Below are positions 21,701 to 33,744 of a DNA stretch of 64,000 nucleotides, piece by piece. Numbering within the stretch: position 1 is the stretch's first letter; the number at the start of each line of letters is the position of its first letter. Under the pieces are notes generated by a model. That model ran no database searches. It was not told the origin of the DNA and was given only the letters and a program-made list of their open reading frames with translations. The position numbers and the translations under genes were made by a program. This DNA is from Papiliotrema nemorosa (taxonomy: Eukaryota > Basidiomycota > Tremellomycetes > Tremellales > Rhynchogastremaceae), in contig JASKOT010000003.1 in assembly GCA_032158125.1 (NCBI GenBank), positions 434,001 through 498,000 on the forward strand, read 5' to 3'.

Positions 21701-24700
21701 TACGTCATGCGAAAAGGAGCCCGATGGTATTCGATGGAGATGGCCGGTATCACTTGTCTCACGGGTGCAAGCATCATCCAAATGGCTCGACAATTGGTAG
21801 AACAGATCGGTCGACCCCTTGAGCTGGACACCGACGGTATCTGGTGCATGCTTCCCGGTGTCTTTCCGGAAAACTTTGACTTCAAGTTGAAGAACGGCAA
21901 GAAGTTTGGAATCTCCTACCCTTGTACCATGCTGAATCACCTTGTGCACGCTCAGTACACCAACGATCAATATCACGAATTGACCGACAAAACTTCTGGC
22001 ACGTATACTGTTCGTTCGGAAAACTCGATCTTCTTCGAACTTGATGGACCATACAAGGCGATGATCCTCCCTTCGTCGAAGGAAGAGGATAAGCTGCTCA
22101 AAAAGCGGTATGCCGTGTTCAACCCGGACGGCTCATTAGCCGAATTAAAGGGATTCGAAGTCAAACGACGAGGAGAATTGCAGCTCATCAAGATTTTCCA
22201 GTCGCAAATCTTCGACAAGTTCCTGCTCGGTACGACGACCGAAGAATGCTATGCCGCAGTCGCGCAGGTCGCCGATCAATGGTTGGATATCCTTCAGAGT
22301 AAGGCGAGCAGTCTGCATGATGATGAGCTCGTCGACCTCATTGCCGAGAACCGATCTATGTCAAAGACTCTGGCAGAGTATGGGAGCCAAAAATCCACCT
22401 CAATCAGCACAGCCAGGCGTTTAGCGGAATTCTTGGGTGAACAAATGGTTAAAGATAAAGGTTTGTCATGTCGATTCATTATATCTGCCAAACCCAACGG
22501 CGCGCCAGTCACGGAGCGTGCTATTCCAGTGGCCATCTTCACCGCTGAAGATGGGATCAAGCGACATTTCTTGCGCAAATGGCTCAAAGACAACTCCTTG
22601 GTCGATTTCGATCTTCGAACGATTCTCGACTGGGAATACTATACCGAGCGGTTAGGTTCAGTCATTCAGAAGTTGATCACTATCCCCGCGGCTTTGCAGA
22701 AAGTGGCCAACCCAGTCCCGCGGATCAGACATCCGGATTGGCTATTCAAGCGAGTGGCTGCGAAGGAAGACAAATTCCAACAACACAAGCTTACCGACAT
22801 GTTTGCCAAAATGCGCACAGCTGCACCTGGCGATGACATGGAGGACTTTGCAATAACAGGTGGGACGGCTGCTGCCAAGCCCAAGGTCGCTGTGGTCAAG
22901 AAGAAAAAGGTCAAAGCCCCCGAAGTGGCTCCTGATCCAACCATCGACTACTCGGGCTACATCCGAGTCATGCGAAAACAATGGAAGATCCAGCGAGAAG
23001 AGAGGGCGCGCCAACGTAAAGCCGGTTTCCGCCAAGATGGTACAGTCTCCTCAATGTTACGAAATCAGACTGTCAATATGTCTTCCAGGCAATGGGATGT
23101 GATTCAGATCGCCGCGACAAATCGACCTGGAGAGTTCAAACTGTGGCTGGCGATTGACGGGACGTTCCAAAGTGTTCGACTGCGCATTCCCAGAGAGTTT
23201 TATCTCAACTTCAAGGCGTTGCCCAAGGCGGGAACATTTTCAGATCGATACACTGCCTCTTCAGTGAGCAGGACGTTGCCTCGTGGTCAAGCTGCTCGTC
23301 ACCTGTTCAAAATTTGTGTGGAAGAGGGATTATACGTCGCCGGCGAATCTCACTTCTCGAGCTTGATCAACAACCCGAATACTGACGGCGCGTACGAGCT
23401 TCAGGTTCCATTGGTCGTTCGAGCGTTGTTATCTTTCGGTACTTCCTGTTCGCTGAAAGCTAAAACGCCCGGTGGTCTTTCACGGGGACTAGACAAGGGC
23501 TTTGATCTGAGCGATCTCGAAAAGTCAGAATCGAGCGTCCTCCGACATCGGTACTTGAATGATGGAAGAGGTATCAAGTATCACTTCCTTTTCCATGCCA
23601 CCATAGCCTCGCGGCATTTGATCGGGTCATTCTCGCCGAATGGTCCTGCCAAGATATACGTGGTGGATGGGAGCAGAAATCGACAGCAGCTTCCCAGTCC
23701 AGCGAGATGGTACGCTGAACGAGTCGCCAAAGTCGACCAAAAAGCCTTTAGGTATCCTGAAGAGATGGACTTCGTCACGAATTACTATCCTACCGAAGGT
23801 GGAGCTATGCGACAGCTTGTCAAGGATTTACAAAGTCTACGTCACGGACTCAACGTTGTGGCTCTCTGTTCGCCCTTTGAGCATGGGTACTACCTCGCTC
23901 GATCGGCCGTCTTCCAGGATTTCCCGGTGATTACATTCAAAATGCCCAAGGAGGAGGAAGTAAGCTTGATGTGGCTGGTGAATACGTCTCGACGCATGGT
24001 GGGGCAATACTTGAAGCTGTCGGGCTGGATCGCTAGTCAAATCGAGATCGCAGCGCATTACGATGTTCCTCTTGGCGTCAGTTGTCGATGGGTGTCATAT
24101 TGCTAGGCTGACAGACAGAACCTTGGCGCCGATACTGCAGTATATCTGGCTGATATCGACTTTGCGCGTCGACTCAAGGCGTCCGACATGGTACTGTGGT
24201 GGTCGCCTTCCCTTCGACCTGATCTCGGCGGGAGCGAAGAAGACGCGAACACTCCAGAAGACCTGGTCGCTCCGCAAATATCGTCCAAAGGCACATATTC
24301 GTCTGTCGTGCTCGAGATGGAAATCGCAGATCTCGCAATCAACTCGGTCCTCCAGTCTGCTCTGGTCAACGAGATGGAAGGATCAGGATCTGGCTCGATG
24401 GCTTTCGACTCGGCAAGCCACAATCTTGACGAGTACGCCAAAGGGACTGCAAACTCTTCCGTCATGCTGGGTGATGCGGTGCTGTCGACGCAGACTTTCG
24501 GCGTGCTCAAGTCGATGGTTCGATCTTGGTTTTTAGACAAGGCCCGAGCACATGTCAAGGGGGCGGTTCGCTCCCCTGCGGATCTGGTCGTCGACCAGTT
24601 CTGGAGGTGGATTTCGAGTGCATCGAGCAACATGTTCGAGCCGGCTCTCCATCGCTTCTTGCACGGTCTGATGCGGAAGACGATTCTGCAATTACTAGCA

Positions 24701-26038
24701 GAGTTCAAGCGTCTCGGTACTCATGTGGTCTATGCCGATTTCAACCGCGTCTTCTTGTTGACGACCAAGCCAGACGCAGGATCTGCATACGCTTTTGCTA
24801 AATACCTCGTCACTGCCGCCAACTCACAAGAGCTCTTCCGACACCTTGTGATTGACATTACGCATTTCTGGAACTACCTCGCCTGGATGGATATCGCCAA
24901 TTATGGAGGAGTTAAAGTTCCTCTCGAAGTCGCCGCGAGTCGTGAACCGCCCAGTGGTCGATTCGAAATCAGCATGGATTGGAACATCATGTCCTTCCTT
25001 CCTCCTGCTCTTCAGCCGATTTTTGAACGAAACGTCGCGAGTCTCATCTTTGCGCTGTACTCTGCCAAACGGGCATCAGTGGACGGCAAAACGCCTCTAC
25101 GCGTGATCCACTCCATGAATATCGATGCGCCGGGAGAAGACTCGACCATCAATCCTGCCAAAGAGAAGGAGTTGAAAAATGCTCAAAAAGCAATCTCGCA
25201 GTCCCTTACTAGGCGATTACTGGCCGATGTGGCAAGTGCCAAGCGTAGACAGGCGGCACTAGCGACCAACGATACGGACGAGGATGTGCTCACATTCCCC
25301 GATTTGCCGGGAGCTACAGGTAATCGGACCAACCCAACTTTAGAGCTCGTCAAGGCTATATGTGAAGTCTACTCGCTCTCGACAGAACATACCGTCCAAG
25401 TACAGATTCTCCGGAAGAACTTGTTGGACTTGTTGGGAATCCGAGAGTTCTCCACAGAAGCAGGATGGAAGAACCCGTGTGAAAGTCTGGTCGTACCCTT
25501 GATCATCTGTGCGAGGTGTAACGCCATTCGGGACGTCGACGTGTGCAGGGATCCAGATAGGTTACCCAGTGTCGATCCGGATTCTGGTGAAATCTTGCCT
25601 CCAGCAAGGAAATCTTGGGTTTGTCATGTGAGTCATCGTCGTTGCTATTCACGCATCAAGCTGATGGTAGAAATGCGATACGGAGTATGAGAGGTTCCAG
25701 GTGGAAGGACCGTTGATTGAGATGGTTTCTCGCTTAATTACAGCTTATCAGACTCAAGATGTACGTTGAGCTCTCTGTACGAATGAGTGATGGCTGATGA
25801 CTAGGTGATTTGTAACAAGTGTGGACAGAGCAAGGACGACAATATCGCGCCGACTTGCGGGTGTGGTGGATCCTTCAAGACTTCGATGAATCGAGGCGAA
25901 TTGAGGACAAGGTTGAGGATGATCCATTCTGGTATGTTCATGATGATATCATAGGGGCACCACTAATGGGCAGTGAGCAAGTACCATGGGTTGGTCATGG
26001 CGGACGAGTATGTAGGGGAGATCTTGAAACGGTGGTAA
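18751..26038 (+). CDS. POL2: DNA polymerase epsilon catalytic subunit
   Basis: This is the leading-strand replicative polymerase, about 2,200 residues. Introns crowd the first 2.3 kb and the last 0.5 kb, around a long central exon. The N-terminus is Gly/Arg-rich. The 3'-5' exonuclease has YDIETS and NGDSFDFPF; the polymerase has DVAAMYPNI (motif A), [16 protein letters not shown] (motif B) and LDTDGIW (motif C). [13 protein letters not shown] contributes cysteines for the family's 4Fe-4S cluster in the catalytic core. The C-terminal half is the inactivated polymerase module typical of Pol2. It ends in two Cys modules: CARC...CHKC, and [19 protein letters not shown]. The last intron joins MIHS to VSKYHGL, and the stop is at 26038. 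ATG 18751 is the first in-frame Met. Catalytic motifs look intact. Confidence 0.97.
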
Positions 26039-26325
26039 ATGTGCATCGAGTCGGATAGCCATAACAGCTGTAGCATGAGCGTGATTATGTTGTAACAAGT
26101 GTATATGAGAGGCTACTGCATGGATGCATCGTTAGCGATAGGACTTCTCAGCCTTTCGACATGACACGTTGCATTGACATGGACAAAGAGCGAGCTCGTT
26201 ATATTATTCGTTTAGCGACGGGACCCTATTCACATGCTCCACTTCGAGCTCCCTAACGTACTCTGACATGATATTACCCAAGCTGGTCCTTGCATAGCAG
26301 ATCCTTCGACTCCAAAGACGAGTCA
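26039..26325. other. Convergent spacer
   Basis: This is a 3'-3' region between POL2 and a minus-strand gene. No gene is seen. Confidence 0.5.
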
Positions 26326-27992
26326 TCAGGTGTTCATCACGGTATATCCCTTTCTCTCCTTGTTTGATAACCCCTGTTCTTCCTTGATCGGCGAACCGAG
26401 CCTTTCCAGGAGACTCGGAGTCCGAGAAACAGGAGGTCCAAGAATAGGAGACGAGCCCGTGCCGCGATTAGAGTTGGATCTAAGCGCTCCTGGTCGGATG
26501 GGTGAAGCGTCGTTGACTTGATTCGCAGTGATGATTCGCTCAGAGTGGGAGCTCAAGCAAATAACACGTCCCTCTTCGTCGAATTCGTGGGCTAGTCTTC
26601 CGGTGGACAACGATCGAATGACGAATGGTCGTGACTTCTTCCCCGCGGTCACGTACGAGGACGGGGCAGTATTGGGGGAAGCGGAGATGGATCGAATCGT
26701 CTGGTGCGCTGGAATATGGGACGCGAAAGGCGATTGAGATGTTGGTGAGATGGGTGATCGAGGTTGAGAACAGAGCCAGATGGCCTGGCAGCTGCGTGGC
26801 GAGATCACTGCAGTCTCCTTCTTGGGTCGATTTGACGCATCCTCATTCTCGTGCAGGATGTCCAAGCTGGAAGACGAGGTAGCGAGAGGAAGAGTGGCAG
26901 ATCGTCGGGGTACAGGCACAACAGGCGAGTAGTCAGGTGCAATGTGTAAAGTGGGTCGTGATGTCTGTACAGTACCCACTCGAACATTATCATCATCGGC
27001 GATATTAACAGATCGAGGTGTGTCGAGAGCGGGCATGTCCATGCTGCATGATGGAGCCAAAGTGGACCCGCTTTGCGAAGCGAACAATTCGCCCGCTTGG
27101 ACCTCTCCCATTTTGGCTCCGACGTCCATTGGAGCCTCGCGCACATCCATCTCACCCTTGATTCGCTTCAGAAACACCTCCTCAGTAGAAGAGGAGATAG
27201 GGGTGGAAGGGAGGGAGATCGGCGCAGAGATGTCCTGTGTGGAGATACGTGGAGGGATTTGGAGGTATGTTGCAGAGACGGGGCCGTTGGACCATTTTCG
27301 TGGGAGTCGGAATTTGGGTGGAGAAGGCAGAATCGAGAGAGATAATCGTTTCTTTGTCAGAGTGGGCAGGCCAGATTGACCAGGCAAAGACCTAAGCGTC
27401 AGTGTTGTTTCTGTAGCTGATAGATCGTGTACACTTTACGCTGGATACCGTTCTCTGTGGTACTTAGCGGGTGGTCGTCAATGAAGACGCAGTCGTCCCT
27501 GAAGGTTACGGACGGTTTCCGGTTCGGAACAGGTCGAGGTTTGGCCGTCGTTGTGGGAGATGTTTCCGTCATGATTGTCGAATGATCTGTTGGGGGCGAA
27601 GACGATGTTAATCGTTGTGTCGGTAGAAAGTCAAGGGGCCTTCAGAGTTGGAGCATAGAGAGGCGAAATAGATGATCCCGCACCCCGAGGGAGTCTATTG
27701 CTGCAATGATGGCAACAGGATCACCACTCGAACCTAGATTAGAGGGGCGACGGAACTGCTCAAATTCAAAAGGCTGTATATCGATCGAGAGCTTGAATAA
27801 GATGCCGAGCAAAGAGTCGATCAGATGCGAGACCTTTTGGCTCGACCCGTCGCAATCAGATTCTGAGTATAGGTGTAAAGTCAAACATCTTCCTTTGGAT
27901 GCTATTCGTGTTGGTCGACAGGGACAGAGTGGGTAACTATCTGTAGGTACGAAGGGTGGTCCGAGTTGAAATTGTTTGCCTTTCTTTAGCAT
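26326..27992 (-). CDS. Ser/Pro-rich protein of unknown function (tentative multi-exon model)
   Basis: The long 3' exon (from about 27370 down to 26326) encodes about 350 Ser/Pro/Arg-rich residues, including RKKSRPFVIRS-like basic patches and TPSLLERLGSP. Upstream, an exon beginning MTETSPTTTAKPRPVP (ATG 27572) joins it. A CGT AAA|GTGTAC donor with a ...GACAAAG acceptor keeps frame. Further upstream, 27992-27740 encodes MLKKGKQFQLGPPFV and GRCLTLHLYSESDCD. A GTTCGA donor after RRPSNL with an acceptor before ATCATTCG also keeps frame, so one gene is plausible. Two genes or a start at 27572 remain possible. No known domain is recognised. Confidence 0.42.
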
Positions 27993-28461
27993 GGCTTGAA
28001 ACCCCTTGGTACCTCGTCTAAGCGTGGGTCAACCAGGGTGTTTGATGCGATCAACACACAACCTCGCCTGAGGCGGCTTTCCAACCCCTTGGTTGGAACC
28101 TACACCCACTCTCCATAGCCACCGAATGATATTTGCGACAATAGCTCTTGACCAGGGAGTGTTATGAGGCATGCTTGAGCTGAGAAGCGGACACTCGTTG
28201 CACCTCGTTGCAGTTCGCTATGTGGCGTTTCAGATGAGGGGGGTCCAAGCTGAAACATGGGTGGCAAACATGACCAGAGAGAGGGTGGGGTGAGGGAGTG
28301 CCACAGTCGAGATAATGCCGTTTAAATGCGTGAGCGCGTCATCCCTCCCCCTCCCTCTCGAGGCCCCTCAAGGCTGGGTGGTCGGCGATCCTCATTGCAT
28401 CCCAATCAGCTATCAATCCTCTGCTCGACATTCACCTGGCAGCCAGTGTCAAACAGCAGTC
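27993..28461. other. Divergent intergenic region
   Basis: About 0.47 kb between the unknown minus-strand gene and the VAP gene. CT-rich tracts occur near 28340-28370, common in fungal promoters. No gene is seen. Confidence 0.5.
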
Positions 28462-30007
28462 ATGTCGGTCCGAATCAGTCCTGCGGCTTCTCTTGGATTC
28501 CCTCGTGCGTAAAGGCGATTCTGATGAAGAGTAAAGCTAACCACATCATCCCTTATCATTCAACCCACACGACTACTATCATCACCTTGCATTCGCATTC
28601 TGTGTCTCGGTACAAATCCGCTATGGTTCGATCCGATATACAGGTCCATTGACTCAAATGGTCAAGAGGAGTCTTCTCATTCACAACCCCCATTCCACAC
28701 CTATCGCCTTCAAGGTCAAGACGACCGCACCAAAGCAATACTGTGTTCGACCGAACTCGGGAAGAGTGGAGGCTGGAGAGAGTGTAGAAGTAGCGGGTGA
28801 GTTTGTGTCCTACCATATACAGTATATGACGCTAATCAGGTAGTCTTACTGCAACCCCTGGACCAGGAACCACCACCACACGCCAAGTGCAAGGACAAGT
28901 TTCTCATTGCCAGCGCCTTTATCTCACCAGACGAGGAGATGAAGACACTAGCGGAGATGGTCAGTGTCGCCTGAGCCATAAGATTTAGGAGCTGACAATT
29001 AGTGGTCTGAAACAGAGAGGACAAATCCCACAGCTGTCCACCAGCAAAAAATAAGAGTAGTCTACCTCGCCGCGGAGGATGGACACGCATCAAATGGTAT
29101 TCCGGAAGAGCCAGAGGAACATCAGCAAGCAGGCGAACAGAGCAGACTGCTCGATGAATCGGTGAGTCACTTCGCATGCTGCGGAATTCTGCTCTTTCGT
29201 TTCTGTGCATGACATCTATCGGGCAAATTCGTGTTGGAGATTAAGAGAGACCGCTCACACCTTTCCCTTTGCCCATGCAGCAGCAGACATTGGCTTTCGG
29301 CTCACCTCATGATGGGCGGTCAAGGTGGACTACTGTCAAGGAGAAGAAAATTGACGAGAGTCTCTTTCGGAACAAGGGTTGGAGCTACTGGGAGGTCGAG
29401 AAACCTCAATTCAAGAGTTCTCCCGTGAAGAGCGGTGTTCGTGCCAGGCTTATTACCTTCCTCCTCTCACCCAATTTTTTCTTCATACGTTGTCTGCGTG
29501 GTCGAGTGAAGCTTGGAGCTGACAACGTAGCAAGTCTTTTCCGCAGCGGAGTCATCACCTATCCACCCCACTGTCAACGGCAGCAAGAGCTCGCCCACTG
29601 CCGTTCCCGTCCCATCACAAGCTCAGCCCCCTTCTACCGCTCCTGCGCCCACATCTGCCTCTGCCGAACCTCCTCTCCCTCCCTTGACCGCAAACGTCCT
29701 AGCAGAGACAAAAGGTCCTTCCCCTACCAACGCTGCACTAGAGAAGTCTACTGATCTTGCGTCCTCCGCCGAGGACAAGCTCAATCTCGCTCTCGCCGAG
29801 GTAGACCGATTACGTGCACAGCTCGCCGAATCTGTCGGTCCTCAAGTCACCGGCCTCCGAAAACGAGGCGGCGCGGCAGCCCAGGCCGGTGTGGAAACTG
29901 CTGTCGAAAAGAGCAAGGAGGTCGTTGCGGCCGCTCAAGGAGTTCCAGTCGAGGTGGTGGGAGGATTATTATTGGCGGTCTTTGTCCTCACATATCTGTT
30001 CTTCTGA
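28462..30007 (+). CDS. SCS2: VAP family ER membrane protein (Scs2-like)
   Basis: ATG 28462 starts MSVRISPAASLGFP. A first intron to about 28648 joins to RPLTQMVKRSLLIHNPH. The major sperm protein domain follows with the family signature FKVKTTAPKQYCVRPNSG, the FFAT-binding face. A second intron uses the ...GGTAG acceptor before VLLQPLDQEPPPHAKCKDKF. After the domain come a Ser/Pro/Ala-rich linker, a short coiled coil (EDKLNLALAEVDRLRAQL) and a C-terminal hydrophobic anchor (VVGGLLLAVFVLTYLFF) ending at the stop. This is the expected tail-anchored ER topology. VAPs recruit FFAT-bearing lipid-transfer proteins to ER contact sites. Exon borders in the linker are less certain. Confidence 0.9.
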
Positions 30008-30295
30008 TTTCGAGGCGTAGAAGGGGACCCCATCTGGTGGTGACTTCATCTCTGCTTTTATGATACGCTTATTAGATGCTTTGAACTGTTCCGATGCGAG
30101 GGCATGAAAGTTGCTACTACTACTCTATCTGGTCATGCATGTATGCTTCTTGAATTGAAAACGTGGTCGAGTGGATATCGTTGGCGACAGCCGCCAAGAA
30201 AGAAGGTTTATGGGAACCCGTGGAGAATAGGTCTGCGCAAAGTCATTGTTGACCGTCGTCATCGCATTAGACCCCAACGACGACGCAGACAGCTG

Positions 30296-30332
<37 letters not shown>

Positions 30333-30500
30333 CGGTCGCTCCACCTCGATCAAGGAGCTAGAAGTTGTCCATCCCCAGAGCCGAGCTTGTCTTGCTCCTT
30401 TCAACTTTTAACAGCAGAAAGCTGGAATCCGCCTTATCACTTGGTCTCCCACCTCCCTCCCTTACACCCGGACCAAGACTACCAGTTCGTCCTCGACATC
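30008..30500. other. Intergenic with AC microsatellite
   Basis: This spacer lies between the VAP gene and the OTU gene and contains the (AC)15 tract annotated separately. Confidence 0.5.
30299..30328. repeat. (AC)15 dinucleotide microsatellite
   Basis: Thirty uninterrupted bases of alternating AC lie about 170 nt upstream of the OTU protease start. They can adopt Z-DNA and are prone to length change. Confidence 0.97.
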
Positions 30501-31747
30501 ATGCCTGGATCCAAACGACGCGCGCTGAAGAAGCTGCTATCTCCCAGCAACTCTCAATCTTCCACGCCCGTTTCGGGAACACCATTATCGCAACAAGTTA
30601 GCGGAACCAGTATCGCTTCTGATCCGAGCAACTACATGTCTGATGAGGCGTTACAACAAGACTTGGTCGTGGAAGAGATGATGGAGCGGGAGAAATCTAT
30701 AGGGACTGGGTCTCATATGGCAGAAGACGGTCTGGCGAGTCTGAACCAAGATCAAGGTATGGCAGGGACTTCAGCAAACTCTGGACCAACTGCGACTGTC
30801 CCTTCGCCGCCGCCAGCTGGGAGAGGAATGTACAATCCACAGCAGATGACTGCGGAGCAGTTGATGTTTGGAGATGAATCAAGAGGGGGAGGAGGAGGAA
30901 AGAAGAAGAGTTCAAAGCAGAGACATGCGGAGAGACTGGTCAGTTGGAAATTTGTCTAATGTGTGCGTGGACGCTCATAACTCAGGCGAGAAGACAAGAA
31001 GCCTTGATCAACTCTGCACCACCTAGCGATCCGGACTGGACGGCACAGTTGGAGAAGGAACGACAAGAGGAAATACATATCATCAGTGACGCTTGTACCT
31101 CCTTAGGTCGAGCCATTTACGAGGTGGGCACACAGTGCTCTCTTGATTAGAGCATAGGCTGATTTCAGATTGCACCAGATGGACATTGTATGTTCAACGC
31201 CATTGCGGATCAGCTCGCCATCATCGGCTTGATACCTTCTGACCAGGCTGAAGATCCTCGATACATTCGACGAGCAGCAGCGAGTTATATGGCTGCTCAC
31301 GCGGACGACTTTATGCCTTTCTTGCCGAGCGTCACAGGAGAAGACAGCGCAGATGCGACACAAGACGGAATGATGACTGAGAAGGGTTTCAAAAAGTACT
31401 GCAGCAACGTTGCGGAGACGGGAGAATGGGGAGGGGAACCAGAGGTAAGTATACACCTCCGAACACTAAAGCTGAACGGTAGATCCAAGCATTGTCGAGA
31501 GCTTTCAAGGTGCCTATTCATGTTATACAACGAGGCCCACCAACAGTCGTTTCCCATGGTGGAAATGATGATAGCTTTGGAGGAGGCTTGTCGCCTGAAC
31601 AATCAGCTGCACAGGGTGATCGAGTGGTTCGGATCAGTTATCACAAGAGGATGTACGGCTTGGGAGAGGTGAGTCTGGGATTTCACATTGATCCGAGGTG
31701 GGACAAGACTGACTCCGAAGCACTACAACTCGTTACGGAAGATCTAG
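30501..31747 (+). CDS. OTU2: OTU-domain deubiquitinase (Otu2/OTUD6-like)
   Basis: Five exons join in frame. Introns follow HAERL, GRAIYE, WGGEPE and KRMYGLGE, and the last exon encodes HYNSLRKI and the stop at 31747. The N-terminal half is low-complexity with a basic GGGKKKSSKQRHAERLARRQ segment, as in OTUD6/Otu2. The catalytic OTU domain begins at APDGHCMFNAI (Asp and nucleophile Cys), continues with FKVPIHVIQ, and supplies the catalytic His in HYNSL. The enzyme removes ubiquitin; yeast Otu2 and human OTUD6B act on ribosome-associated ubiquitin and translation initiation factors. ATG 30501 gives MPGSKRRALKK. Nearby upstream Mets would read through the microsatellite and are unlikely. Confidence 0.92.
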
Positions 31748-32307
31748 AGGAAATCCGTACGCAATCAACGATTTTACCTTTGTGTAGCATTCGCGACATG
31801 TATGAGATTGCGAAAGGCGATACTGATTCGGCCGTCGTGACGCAAAATTCGAAATTGATGATATGCCATGGTGGAGACTCTGAAAGGAGTGGGCCAGCCG
31901 AATGGCGAGAGCTGACCCATTGATCACAGCGGTGTAGCAATTTTGGAGCCGAGTCGCACCTCGCAGCAGCTCGACCGAAGGCAGCATCGGTCCGTGTCGC
32001 CGAGCTCGCTGTGACGATACACAGAAGGGGTGACTTGTAAAAGGAAGTCTCAACTCGATCAACGAGTCAAGAAGCAAACGTGATTGCGACAAGCCCGGTC
32101 GGCCGAAATGACATGGAGTCACCGATGTCGATGAAGACGCAATCCCTGATTCGAGCCAACGGAAGGCATCGTGAAACTTGAACGACTTCGAATTTGGTCG
32201 ACGGCGTGATAGGATGGGGAAGTCTTGTCCGCCGAGGAATAGGTATATAAGGGGGATGATCATCAGTCTTGTTCAGCTTTACTCATTCACTTATACATTT
32301 GACCAAC
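31748..32307. other. Intergenic, promoter of family B copy 1
   Basis: About 0.56 kb. A TATA box at 32244-32250 serves the downstream gene. I see no supported gene despite several short ORFs. Confidence 0.5.
32244..32250 (+). promoter_or_regulatory. TATA box of family B copy 1
   Basis: TATATAA sits 58 nt upstream of the ATG at 32308 and is followed by G-rich then CT-rich sequence. The position fits a core promoter. Confidence 0.55.
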
Positions 32308-33087
32308 ATGTCCATCTCCCCCATCCAGATCCGCTTTGCACAGTCCTTGTCTTCCCTTCGGGCGACTGAAGGAGTACAACGTACCGTTGAGACCGATCAG
32401 GCGATGTCAACTTGGATGCCTGCTCCCAACACCACTGGTGACGTTCTCGCATACAATCTCATGGCCTGTCACGCAACCGGAAGTGGTAATACTGCCAATC
32501 TCGACGGTGGGCAACTTGTGACTCGTCTCTCTGGAGTAGCTTTCAATCACAGACGAGGCGCGATTTTTACCCATTCGAATGACGCCGGTGATACGATCGC
32601 AGCGCATTTTATGAGGCTTGGAGCTTTGGAGACTGACCCTTTCAGTCGAGATGTCAGACTAGTCATAAGACACGATGACGGCAAAAGCACCTTGCACACG
32701 CTGAGCAACGCTTTGACCGAAGACGAGGCTGCCAGTATGATGGGTGTCCAACGAGTCAACCTCGTTGACGCGGAAAATACCGTTTATGCTCTTACCAGGG
32801 ATGGCAATCTCAGCAGTCACTTCTGCGAGCCTGCCGATCCGACGCAGGACACAGACGGGATTAGTGCACTGCATTTCCCTGCCGAGAATGCTGCGCCCGA
32901 TGTGATCGGCACTCCCGCCTTGACCATGGTCAATGGAAGATTGAGATGGTTCGACGCCAAGGATCCGCCGCGTGAAGCTATGCCCCCCGAGCTGTCTCCG
33001 GACACTGAATTCTCAGAGGATGATGACCTAGCATCCCGGCCTTTTGTTGAAGACAACCCCTTTGTCTACTCCCACCATGGGGAGTAA
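32308..33087 (+). CDS. Tandem family B protein, copy 1 (unknown function)
   Basis: A single exon of 259 residues from ATG 32308 (MSISPIQIRFAQSL). A consensus TATA precedes it. Blocks shared with the two following genes are a central MSTW segment, DVRLVIRHD, LTEDEAASM, NLVDAEN, DGISALHFPAE and GRLRWFDAKDPP. The last ~35 residues are an acidic tail absent from the other copies. There is no signal peptide or membrane helix. The lack of introns stands out among intron-rich neighbours. I recognise no family. Paralogy to copies 2 and 3 is visible by eye but identity is low. Confidence 0.68.
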   Translation: MSISPIQIRFAQSLSSLRATEGVQRTVETDQAMSTWMPAPNTTGDVLAYNLMACHATGSGNTANLDGGQLVTRLSGVAFNHRRGAIFTHSNDAGDTIAAHFMRLGALETDPFSRDVRLVIRHDDGKSTLHTLSNALTEDEAASMMGVQRVNLVDAENTVYALTRDGNLSSHFCEPADPTQDTDGISALHFPAENAAPDVIGTPALTMVNGRLRWFDAKDPPREAMPPELSPDTEFSEDDDLASRPFVEDNPFVYSHHGE

Positions 33088-33744
33088 GACGACACCAACG
33101 CATAGGTGGGTACAATGTACCTGTACTGTCCACGAAGGTCGTAACGTCGTCGTCGTGTTTTCGCCAGAGATTATGGTTTCGTTGTGGCGCTCTGTCAATG
33201 CATCCTGTCGATGGAATTAGAGGTACGACAAGGGGCTCACGTAACAATGCGATGGCATGGCACAGCATGCTCGTTGCCATAGTTGTCATATCATCCACGG
33301 ACAATATATGAAAAGCTAGTCCTGAGGCATACATACAGTAGCATCGCTGGCAGGTTGTGTAGAACTTGTCAGAGTGTTTGACACTACGATGGGTACTTCA
33401 CCGTTCACCTGGTCCAGTAGCTAGCAAAAGTGTGCGATATAGTGCAACAAGGCTCGACTTTTTCTGTTCACGAGTATGCAGGATGCGGACAAAAAGGCAT
33501 TGCCTTAGGTCAAAGAGGTTTGACTACTGTACCGTGGGAAAAGCTCTCACCCCTTCTGCATTGGAGGCCGGGCCTGAGGGTGAGAAAATGCAAGACATTC
33601 TCTCCTTTGCTGTTTATCCACATGTGAAAGCATCCTATCTGTCACTTGGTCTGCGGCGATTTCGCACAACATATACATACCGGCCACTCGCCCCTTTTCC
33701 TGTTCTCTTTACTTTTCACTTTCGCTCTCGCCACTCATACAGTA
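33088..33744. other. Intergenic between family B copies 1 and 2
   Basis: About 0.66 kb with a CT-rich run just before the next start. No supported gene. Confidence 0.5.

Noticed and set aside
21107..23035. Many antisense ORFs within POL2
   Set aside because: They mirror the codon structure of the conserved polymerase exon and have no independent support.
28556..28816. Minus-strand ORF across the VAP first intron
   Set aside because: It overlaps the conserved MSP-domain exon on the opposite strand and has no recognisable product.
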